Assembly (NCBI RefSeq): GCF_040054535.1
Contig: NC_090780.1
Coordinates: 13,840,501 to 13,904,500 of the forward strand
Direction of reading: 5' to 3'
Source: Antennarius striatus
Taxonomy: Eukaryota; Chordata; Actinopteri; Lophiiformes; Antennariidae
DNA length: 64,000 nt
Both the position numbers and the translations under genes were made by a program. The notes beneath the pieces are model-generated. The model was not told where the DNA came from, did not search any database, and worked only from the letters and a program-made list of their open reading frames with translations. Shown here piece after piece: positions 55,213 to 64,000 of this stretch. Every line of letters begins with the position of its first letter. Positions within the stretch are counted from its first letter, which is position 1.

Positions 55213-55920
55213 ATGACAAGTACTGTAACAGTATTTTTTCGCCTCTCATGTCAGATCCACATGGTTGCATATGCGTTTTTCTGGCATTGGGAGGGACAAG
55301 CTGTAAGGAGAAAAGAGGTACAAAGAAAATCAGGAGAGCCCTTCAGGCATCCGTACAAGTCTGGACTGTTAGGCTGCTGCTTGTGTTCAGCCAAGGCAGC
55401 GCGGCAGCAGCTGGAATTTGGGAAAAGGGCTTCCAGTTGTGACAGGAGAGATACACTGACAGGAGTCCGGCTACTAAGTAGCAGAGGACAAGAGTGGAAG
55501 TTGTTTCTATTGTTTTTGAAGCTTTTATACTGGACATCAGTGACTGGGAATAGTGGTGTGTCCATACGCTACACAGAGAGCTGTGTTTGGACATGCCACA
55601 GGTGGAAAGGCGCGGAACGGCAGGATGTGGGTTCGTGTGCACCGCAGAGATTCACAGGTAAATTAGTATTGAACTTGGGTTCTGCGTGGGTTTATATCTT
55701 AGTGGGATTAGCCCACTTGAGGTCATGTTCGGCACAATTTACCAACAGCATGTGTACAACAGGCTGCTACATGATCGGGACATATAATATCTTAGTTATG
55801 TCACACATTTCGTCACTGATTTCTGAAAATAGATTTCACGCTCGGGGGAAGAAATTTATTAACTGTATTGTGTCCAATGCACCACTCCTTCAGCTACAAT
55901 TCCTCACCCTGCAGCAATGA
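55213..55920 (+). other. Orphan 235-codon open frame, function unknown
   Basis: An uninterrupted frame of 235 codons from ATG 55213 to TGA 55918-55920, long for this AT-rich setting. The residues are rich in Cys, Trp and Ser and show no domain or repeat I recognise. The interval 55300-55660 is GC-richer than its flanks and also open in part on the minus strand, which weakens the case. A good donor-like CACAG|GTAAAT at 55656-55665 would fit a non-coding or first exon ending near 55660. It could be a chance frame, a retroelement fragment or part of an unannotated transcript. Confidence 0.2.
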
Positions 55921-58170
55921 AATTGATTTTGAACACGACTAAGTGGAACTTTCATCATTTTAATCTACCCTTTCTGTAATTCAAATTTTTTGAGATATTA
56001 CATATGCATCGAGAAAAAACTTTAAATATATTTTTATATCAGTGCATGTGTAACAGAACTGCCTTTTATATGAACTTCTCCTTGCACACGCTGTTTGCAT
56101 GAGACTTGAGTGCTGCACAGGACAGTGAGGGAGTTAACAAGCAGGTTAACCTCAGCTGAACCCATGTGTTTGTGAGAGGACATTACTCCTGCTGCAGTCC
56201 ACATTTTAGTGATGCTAAACACAGGAAGAGAACGCCACCGCTCTTCTTCCTCCTCTGTCTTTGTGTTTTCATTGGTGCTATTCCCAGTTTTTGCCCTCGA
56301 GCATTTCACTTTTTGATGTGGTTTTGAGCCAAAACTCCCCCATTGACAAAGAGTTTTTGATATTGTCTAAATATTTGCAATAATCATCATGTTATTTCTA
56401 CATTCTACTCTTTTCATTAACTGCATTGTTGCAGCCATCCTTAATTAAGTGTCTGCATTGTAAATGATATTGAATGGAACGATTTAAGTGTCTGCATGCT
56501 ACTCTGGCATTTGGTTGCTGAACTGATCCCAAGTGTGTCATCCAAGGAGGACTGTTGCTGATTACAGTTTGTTTGATGCCTTTGTGAGGGAACATTCTGT
56601 GTTGTCTTCACTGAGTTCCAGGGTATGCACATTAATGTCAGATCTTCAGCTTATTTTAACTAATGGTATTTTGTTCAAACTGCTCAAACTGCATGCGTTT
56701 TGGGTGGTCGTGGTCCTTACAGTGTTTTTACTGACATAAAATAGCCATAAATTAGAGGAATTGTTGTTTTTTCTCCATTCATATTTAACTTTATCCATCT
56801 GGTTTTTGTAGACAATAATGCAAAGCTTATGAAATACTACCAGAAGATGCTATCAGTGACCCTTCTGAAAGTACTTGTCATAATAGTTCCAAAATCATTT
56901 ATTTTTTAACTCTTTTGTTTAGTTTGGATGAAGAAATGGAACGATGATGTATTTCTGAAGAGATTAAGAGATGCTGTACTTGACAAAAGGGTAGAGTTCA
57001 AAGGTGACAGGGTTCGTGTCCCCTGGTTTTGTCTTGTTGACATCTCAGAGGAAAGTCTTTCTGCTTTTGGCTTATAAGTACACAGCGTGAGCAGTGTGCG
57101 TGAGCAGATTTGTTGGAGATTAATAATTTGCTGTGACACCCCACCCTCCTGTAACTGCAGCCCCTCCATCCCCTTGACCTCTTGTGTCTCCCTCTGAATG
57201 GATGTTATGCTGAGGCATTTACACAATCTTACACCCTGTCACATTGCAATGCCCTGTGGCCTGCCACCCCCCTGCGAGAAAGGCATCTCTAGTAAAGCAC
57301 GGTCTTGTGATCCTGCTTGAGTCAAGTCTTCAGAAAGCACAGCTCAGTACAGCTCCCACCAGAAGCTCTGGGATGAGTTCTAATCTGTTCTTCTTGTCCG
57401 TAAAAGGTCAGTTTATTCTGTCAGTGCTGTGGCTAAAAGGTTTTTTCCCCTCTCATAAGTCCTCTCATGAATCCTCTTGGTCCTGTGTCATTGACCTTTT
57501 CACCCATGTGTTTGGTTTTATTCCCAGGTGGTCTATCGTGGGTGCGGCCACACTCATAAGCAATCGCCCTTGTAAAATTCCAGGTGTTGAGGCCAGCATA
57601 GGAATGTACATAACAGAGGCTTGATGAATATATTCACATAAGCTGTAATTATGAAGAAGTTTATAAGAGGAAGCAAGTTATACCCACATTTGACAGATAT
57701 TCTGTCTAGTGACATTTTCAATCATTTCTTCAACTTATATAACAGCACGTTTGTATATACACTGAGATTTGGATAACTTCTGGAAATATAGTAGTGTTTG
57801 TGAGAATGTTGTAGGAGTGGCAGGAAAATGGAAACTGGCTTTCTTTATAGTGTTTACTCTCAGTTTTTTCAGTCATTATCTGGTGTTTTTAAACCCTTTT
57901 ATTGCCTTTCCGTTATGATCTGTTAAGTTATCCAACATGAAAGTACTCAGAAATCGGGTTAGACTGTGGTCTCAACAATTGACGGAAAATGTGTTCATAA
58001 AAGAAAACGAGATAAAATTACGATGGTGTGTCTCATCAGGAGCTAACTGTACATAATTTAATTTTATAGTTGCAGATGTTATAAAATAATCATCTATAAA
58101 AGGACAGAGGGATTGCAGTAGTGACATATTAGTGTTATACGTATGTTTGCTTTGTGTTTGGTCAAAAACA
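55921..58170. other. No gene recognised
   Basis: AT-rich; a 126-codon frame at 57244-57624 shows no recognisable domain. Nothing else supported. Confidence 0.4.
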
Positions 58171-58171
58171 T

Positions 58172-58285
58172 TACAGTATTTTCCGCACTATGACCTAAAA
58201 GCCTTTATTTTTCTCAAAAATCAACAGTGCACCTTATAATCCAGTGAACCCTATATATGAAAAAGTTTAAAATAGGCCATTCATT
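58172..58285. mobile_element. DNA-transposon remnant (TATTTTCCGCACTAT end)
   Basis: TACAGTATTTTCCGCACTAT, AAAAGCCTTTATTTTTCTCA and GTGCACCTTATAATCCAGTG resemble a common fish repeat whose ends carry this string. Only one end is recognisable; superfamily not assigned. Confidence 0.4.
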
Positions 58286-59786
58286 GAAGATGAGTTCTCA
58301 GATGAGTTCTCAGCTCTCAGCTGTAACCTCAACCCCCTCGCTGTTACCTATATGGTCAGCAGCCCAGACAGAATACATAAGTCTATGCTGCGGTCCCTCC
58401 CCCCACAGTTACCTGGTGTTTCAGGTGTCAACCACATTCGAGAACCAATTGTAGCATGCCAGGCACCTTTGGCTCATGCAGTGACTGCTTTGCTACCGAG
58501 TAGATGCCATTCTCACATGTAAAAACGTGGCTATTGCCTGAAGATATTTATCTTATTTTCACATAAACACTAGAGATAATGGGTAACAGCTGCCTTGGCT
58601 CTGAAAATAATTGTAACTCCAAGCCTCACTAAATTCCATGTCAAATCTTGTTTGTTTAATCCATACAACAAGCAAAATATACAGTAAATATGACAAGTTG
58701 TTGTTTGTTCCAGACCTTTTCTCAGGTGGCTACTATAACACTGTAGAAGTTGTACTTAACAAACAAATGAGATTAAGTGTGTTAATCTCAATTTAGGTAG
58801 ACACTCAAATTTTAGGAGAAAGATATGAGTTTTATCAGTTGTCTAACTGTCATAACTCTGTAACACTGGTCCATGCAAAACTACAACATAGTGAGTGCCC
58901 AGACATGTACTTTCTTTGCCTCCTACTAGGTTTTTACTGTAGAGCTGACTTTCAGAAGAATAGCAGAAAATATTCTTCACTTCTGTCTTCTGTTGGACTG
59001 CTGGCCTTTATTATGCATTTCATTCCTTCAGCTCAAGTGGTTTTGCTCTTTACATTCATTTCAGCTATCATAACTCTATAGAACAGATCAGAGGGTTTGT
59101 TCTTCGGCTCAACATCTGTAAGCTGTTCGCAGTAGCTACCGTGTCACTCATCACTTCTGTAAATATGTGAATGTGAATATACAGTAAGTTGCTGTGATGA
59201 GAAGTGCTCTCCTTCCTTAATTAATTTCTCTCACTGAAACATGTATCTGTTCTAGTAGCCACTTCTGGAGATCCATATCAGATGCATGCAGCAGTCATAA
59301 TATGGTAATCCAGTACTGTTAAACTTAATGCTTGCTTTTCTTGTCCAGACCACCAAGAAAGTCTTTAGGTAGAAAGAGGACACCTTTGGTGGATTCATGA
59401 GCAACATTTGATTCAGGAGCACTTGGAGCATTGGCTCATCTACACCATGACTGTGAGCCTTTACCTTCTTGCATATAGCACAGTGTACCAAAGAGATTGC
59501 TTATTTGAAAAAAAGTAAATTATGGATTCCTCCAGAAATTCCTCCATACATTTAGGATTCCTCCAATTACATTATTAATAATTAAAGACCAAATTTAGGC
59601 CTTGAACTGACTGTCAAATATAAAGTTACATGGGTTTTAAAGTGCAACACAAGTTCATACAATGACACAATACAGCATTTCATTAATTAATGTTAACTTT
59701 TGTATGGCAATTCTCAAAAACAGCAGCACCGAGCCTACAAAAAATTTACAGAAGGGGACAATAAAGTGAATTCACATCATAATGCA
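58286..59786. other. No gene recognised
   Basis: AT-rich; short chance frames only. Confidence 0.4.
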
Positions 59787-59843
59787 TCCTATCTCATCCC
59801 GGCCCGTCCCATCCTATCCTATCCTATCCTGTCCTATCCTATC
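59787..59843. repeat. (ATCCT)n pentanucleotide repeat
   Basis: About six near-perfect ATCCT units (59811-59840), with degenerate CATCC/CGTCC units before them. Confidence 0.88.
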
Positions 59844-60970
59844 AAATGATTTTAGTTTCTGACTCCTGGGCAATAACCAAAGACAGATACAAAATCTGTG
59901 AAACAGAGCTGAATTTAATCAAGTTTGTTGCAGTGTTACAGCTCATACTGTGTGGAGTGGAGTTACTCACTCTTCAATAGAGGTTTATAACTGAACAAAA
60001 GACCATGTGGATACTTTTCCGCATTATTAACTCAACAAATTCAACAAATTAGAGTTCGGAAAACTTTTGTAATCATGTTTATTTGCGTGTTTGTCACCAG
60101 TCTGAAACATATCTCAAAAAGTTTTATCTCAAACAGATTTTGAGATTTGTATACGTTAGATCCAAAGAAGAGTTGAAAAGTTGTACTTGAATTTTGAAGC
60201 ATATCAGAGTCTGAATGCATATTCTGGATCACCTCGTCACGTTCTAAAAAAATGCAAGACAGGGTTGTAACATTATCACATTATAATACAATAATACTAT
60301 TGTTAAAAAAAGGAGGGAGTTTAAAATATACTTGGACAGGTGAAATATGTACAGTATATCCTCTAGCATATTGTGATGTTTTTGTCACTGACAAGAAAGT
60401 CCCAAGAAAGACAAAAAAAAAATGTTTTGAAAGAATACTGTGAATTATTTTTCTCACCTGCTTGAGCATGAATAAAGAGTTTATCATCCTGTAAATTATT
60501 TTCAAAATTTTGTTCAAGGCATGAAATTAAATGTTTTTGCTTTTTTGTTTTTACATGTTATTGTTATACATCCAGGAATTTCGCTTAAAAAATTATGTTT
60601 ATCCAGCGATCTTCAGTGTAAATGCCACATTGGCGATAGATGATGATTCTAACGGGTTGCTTTCAACATCAGTTCAATCAGGACAAATAAGTAGTTGAAG
60701 TAATTATATAGGATGTCTGTCAGAAACTTAATTCTCACTCGATCTCTTCAGGGAGATTGAAAGATAAATCCCTTAATCAGACAGTTTGGAGTGGTATGCT
60801 GAGGCTGACCAAATAATGAAGTTGATGATTCTGTGAAGACTGAGTGGTGATAGGGAGGTGGAGGGGGAGAAGGACAGCAGAATGAGTCAGTTGGAGCTAC
60901 AGACTATTGAATTGCCTTGTTGATTGAACTGTTGCTAGAGCTTCATTCGAATAAAGTTTTTTCATGTACA
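59844..60970. other. No gene recognised
   Basis: AT-rich, with poly-A at 60411-60423. Nothing else supported. Confidence 0.4.
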
Positions 60971-61009
60971 AGAAAATGGATGGATGGGTGATGAAAAAGT
61001 ATGAAAATA

Positions 61010-61350
61010 CGGTTCTGGATTCAATTCCTTTCTGTGTGGTTTGTATGTTGTCCCATTGTCTGCCTGGGTTCTTGCTAGAGTCTCCAACTTCCTTCCACCA
61101 AAAATATGCATTCTCATTCATTCATTCATTCATTCATTCATTCATTCATTCATTCATTCATTCATTCATTCATTCATTCATTCATTCATTCATTTTCTCC
61201 CGCTTCAATCGCTGTAGCGGGTCGCGGGGCAAAAATATGCAAGTTAGGTGAATTGATCACTCCACATTGTGTGAGTGTGTGGATGAATTGCTCTTTATAT
61301 ATGTGTGGCCCCACAATCTCATCTCATTTACAAAAAAATGGATGGATGGA
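61010..61350 (+). mobile_element. Diverged SINE copy, host of a nested insertion
   Basis: GGTTCTGGATTCAATTCC (degraded B box), TGTGTGGTTTGTATGTTGTC, and CTTCCTTCCACCAAAAATAT run into the nested insert at 61111-61230. It then resumes at AAAAATATGCAAGTTAGG, GTGAATTGATCACTC and a GTGGCCCC part, and ends in ATGGATGGATGG. Order and orientation match the family. Confidence 0.7.
61111..61230 (-). mobile_element. Ultra-short SINE 3' end with expanded ATTC tail, nested in another SINE
   Basis: An exact 11-bp duplication, AAAAATATGCA, lies at 61100-61110 and 61231-61241. On the minus strand the insert is only about 38 bp of SINE 3' end (GCGACCCGCTACAGCG) followed by an expanded GAAT tail, seen on the plus strand as about 80 bp of ATTC (61115-61193). 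It shows a microsatellite derived from a retroposon tail. Confidence 0.88.
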
Positions 61351-61367
61351 TAGATATAATATAACCA

Positions 61368-61548
61368 TTCTCCCGAATGACCTCGGAGATGCTGGAGGAA
61401 CTATGTCTCTCAGCTGGCCTGGGAACGCCTCGGGATCCCCCGGAGGAGCTGGGAAAGGTGTCTGGGGAGAGGGAAGTATGGGCATCCCTCCTGAGACTGT
61501 TGCCCCCGCGACCCGGCCCCGGATAAGCGCTTGAAGATGGATGGATGG
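61368..61548 (+). mobile_element. 5'-truncated Rex3 3' end
   Basis: CTCAGCTGGCCTGGGAACGC, GGAGAGGGAAGTATGGGCAT and GCCCCCGCGACCCGGCCCC, ending in GATGGATGGAT, is the 3' end typical of fish Rex-type LINEs. The exact 12-bp duplication ATAATATAACCA lies at 61356-61367 and 61549-61560. This is the part missing from the 51605-54845 element. The reading frame covers only the end of the polymerase protein. Confidence 0.85.
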
Positions 61549-61560
61549 ATAATATAACCA

Positions 61561-62020
61561 GTGTATTTCAAACTTACACCAATTATGTGGGGCAGGAAAA
61601 AGGAAAGAATTAAAAATTAATTCAGTGTCTTGAAAACGTTTGATCATGTGTATAAATGTCTGTGATGTATATGTTGTATGTGTATGTTTGCCATCCTCTG
61701 TGAATGATGTTCCCCATCCAGTTGAGAAATGCTTTTTATCTTTTTTATACTGTCATTGTGTTGAAAACACGAAAGGTCACCCTGAAGGAAAATAATATGG
61801 TTTTGAAGGTGTCAAATATCCTACAGAGACATAATTATTTAAGCATGGTGCCCAGGAGTCACCAACTGCCAGGGTGTGGGCCAAATCTTTACTGTGAAAT
61901 GGTTCCATGTGGACCCAAAAACCTTTCACATAACAGGAAAAAGATTGTTTTGAATTTTTATTTTGAAGCAGAAGCATTGGAAAGATTATCCAAAAGCTGT
62001 TTAAGTCAATCCACTGGACG
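61561..62020. other. No gene recognised
   Basis: AT-rich spacer, nothing supported. Confidence 0.4.
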
Positions 62021-62024
62021 TTAA

Positions 62025-62090
62025 GAAAGTTCTTAAAGACGTTTCGTCTCTCATCCAAGAGACTTCTTCAAGTCTGAACCTACACAGACA
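62025..62090. repeat. Interspersed repeat fragment (AAGACGTTTCGTCTCTCATC type)
   Basis: AAGACGTTTCGTCTCTCATC followed by CAAGAGACTTCTTCAAGTCT resembles a very common teleost interspersed repeat. Family not assigned. Confidence 0.4.
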
Positions 62091-62209
62091 TTGGAGAGAT
62101 TGTATTTTTCTGGGTTCTGTGCCTATGCCAGCTATTAATCACTGTCTTAGGTAAGGAGTGCTAACAAGTAAACATATTTGGAAAAATATTTGGGTTTTTG
62201 TTTAGGGAC

Positions 62210-62495
62210 AGCACATGTAAAAGGATTTGAAGATAAAGTCAGAGAGGCCAGACTGAGATGGTTTGGACATGTCCAGAGGAGAGATAGTGAATATATTGGT
62301 AGAAGGATGCTGAGTTTTGAACTGCCAGGCAGGAGGCCTAGAGGAAGACCAAAGAGGAGGTTTATGGATGTAGTGAAAGAGGACATGAAGGTAGTTGGTG
62401 TGAGAGAAGAGGATGCAGAAGACAGGGTTAGATGGAGGTAACTGATTCGCTGTGGCGACCCCTAAAGGGAAAAGCCGAAAGGAAAAGAAGAAGTT
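62210..62495 (+). mobile_element. 5'-truncated LINE 3' end of a second family
   Basis: The frame encodes the C-terminus of a LINE polymerase: KVREARLRWFGHVQRRDSEY, GRPKRRFMDVVKEDM and EEDAEDRVRWR, stop at 62439. A 3' end, GTGGCGACCCCTAAAGGGAA followed by AGCCGAAAGG and AAGAAGAAG, comes next. The LRWFGHV...GRPKRR signature is shared by several LINE clades, so I do not name one. No target duplication found. Confidence 0.75.
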
Positions 62496-63229
62496 TATCA
62501 TTTTATTATTATTAGTCACTATAATTAATTGTGTAAGGGTTAAGGTCTCTGTTATGGACAATAGATGCTACTGCTCTGCACAGTAGATACGTATTACTTA
62601 ATGCAAGGTGTTATCTGGCTCAGACAGGTTTGAGTTTTCTTTTTAAACTCCTAAAGCAATCGTTTTATAGAATCATATATGTTGTTAGTTGACTATTGCA
62701 GGTCAGAGTGAAATTTGGTTTTAACTACGTGCACATGTGCACTTACTGGAGGTCTACTATCTGATGGTGATAAGTTTGTAAAACTAGCAACATTATTCTG
62801 TTTTAACTCCATTGCTACATGATACCAACGTACAATCACACAGTACCATTGAAGTAGAATTTTCCTAAGTAGAATAGTATCTTAATAAAAGACCTCACCC
62901 ATTAATTAGACAGACATTTGGAAAAAGTCATATTCAAAGCTGTTAGGTTAGCAGGTGTTACATGATGTGCTGGTGGGCCAGTACAAGCACAGGCAGGAAA
63001 CATTTCATGAGTTATAAGGCTTAATTAATCTCAGTATGTGCTCGATGACATAGCTCAACATGAATGTGAAAATATCAGGTGACTAGCACCACTAGAATTT
63101 GAGGGGAGTGAAATGTAATAAACTGCAAAGACATCCTTCAGCTGTTTAGACGGTTAGATATGAGCTCATGTTCTCTGATCTGACCTGGGGGCAGGTCTTA
63201 CAAAATTTTAGAAGCAAGGGGTAGTTCTA
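62496..63229. other. No gene recognised
   Basis: AT-rich; nothing supported. Confidence 0.4.
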
Positions 63230-63230
63230 A

Positions 63231-63500
63231 GGGCTTGTTCAGACTGGTCGCCAAAATCCGATTTTTAGCCCATCCAGATTGATATTGGCTATCTCTTTTG
63301 TTGTCTGAACAGTCCCATAGCACATGATATCCGACTTTTGTGGGACGGACTGAAACCACATTCAGGAGGTAGTTTCATATCGGATATGGACTGATGCGTT
63401 TCAGTCTGAACAGCTCCAAACACACCAATCGGATGTGGCGGTCCGGGACGTCATGTCCGCGATGAGAGAGCAAGGCTCCAGAAGGAAAAGCGCCACGTAT
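63231..63500. mobile_element. MITE remnant with GGGCTTGTTCAGACTGG end
   Basis: The left end GGGCTTGTTCAGACTGG is followed by AAAATCCGATTTTT and repeated GTCTGAACAG (63303-63312, 63404-63413), also present inverted. I recall this style from non-autonomous fish DNA elements. The right end was not found. A CRE-like GGACGTCAT lies near 63447. Confidence 0.5.
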
Positions 63501-63588
63501 TACGGAGCGGTAGAAAAGTTGACAGTGTCTGGTGTGTGGGAGATTTTCTCCACCCCTACCAGACAGTGATACCGCCGATACTCTAAAG

Positions 63589-63996
63589 CAGCGGTCCCCA
63601 ACCTTTTTTGCGCCAAGGACCGGTTTCATCTAAGACAATATTTTCATGGACTGGCCTTCATTTGCTTGATAACCATTAATGACGCCAAGACAGCTGTAGG
63701 CTAAAAATAAATCATCCGCAGTGGTTTTATGTAAAATGCAGACATCAACAGACAATAAACAACCTTTTTTAAATAAATTTATAATCAACATCTCTGTAAA
63801 AGAAATAATTGTAAGAAATAATTATATTAAAAACTTGATTCAAGTGACGGCACTGATGAGGTTTATTTTGAAATATAGCGACTTACAATCAGTGCATTCA
63901 ACGCAGGAGAAATACTGATCATTTCCAATAAAAGGTGAACAAGTCAATCAAATAATAATAATTACAATACTTAGAATTAGTGGTTGGGGACCACTG
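63589..63996. mobile_element. Short non-autonomous hAT element at the window edge
   Basis: Ends are CAGCGGTCCCCAACC and, inverted, CAGTGGTCCCCAACC (one mismatch in 15). Next to the left end is GCCAAGGACCGGTTTC, typical of a widespread hAT group. The left flank is CTCTAAAG; the right flank is cut by the window after ATCT, so the 8-bp duplication cannot be tested. No transposase frame in 408 bp. Confidence 0.75.
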
Positions 63997-64000
63997 ATCT

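Noticed and set aside
57244..57624. 126-codon frame
   Set aside because: No domain, no splice context and no composition shift; consistent with chance.

Overview
This window reads as nuclear DNA of a teleost fish. The evidence is a spliced gene for an Inka-box protein (inka1), a degenerate Rex3-type LINE, tRNA-derived SINEs with GGAT or ATTC tails, hAT-type DNA transposons, a deleted Ty3/gypsy-type LTR element, and long CA/GT microsatellites. There is no bacterial, phage or organellar organisation and no CRISPR array. All family names come from reading sequence motifs; no database search was possible.

Layout. Positions 1-600 hold a decayed coding-like exon on the minus strand. A 5'-truncated SINE with a perfect 15-bp target duplication follows at 610-757. 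The only intact gene I can support is inka1 on the plus strand: a CpG-rich promoter near 4.75-4.92 kb, a non-coding first exon ending at 5053, the start codon in a small second exon (5188-5221), and almost all coding sequence in one large exon (6398-7417), with poly(A) signals at 7538 and 7689. A transposon with long terminal inverted repeats (4098-4583) lies about 330 bp upstream of the presumed transcription start. It carries seven perfect nuclear-receptor half-sites.

From 7.7 kb to the end I recognise no further host gene. The DNA is AT-rich intergenic or intronic sequence with mobile elements: a hAT relic with a BED-finger remnant (9396-10206), an AAAACGC-rich MITE with a cAMP-response palindrome (15862-16318), a tRNA-type SINE (20670-20822), a deleted LTR element on the minus strand (24435-25177), further SINE copies (29.1, 39.9, 43.3, 47.2, 48.9, 49.3 and 61.0 kb), a Rex3-like LINE interrupted by a 381-bp insert (51605-54845), a Rex3 3' tail (61368-61548), a second LINE 3' end (about 62.2-62.5 kb), and a MITE and a hAT element at the right edge. 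Several insertions keep exact target duplications, so their limits are firm and one SINE-in-SINE nesting can be ordered in time.

Features that the transposons do not explain are two strong hairpins (13542-13587 and 35095-35192), an orphan 235-codon open frame at 55213-55920, a compound GATG/GATA satellite with higher-order duplication at 42524-42920, and GC-rich blocks near 17.3, 26.4 and 37.2 kb. There is no operon or pathway here. The main functional question is whether the transposons near inka1 contribute to its regulation.
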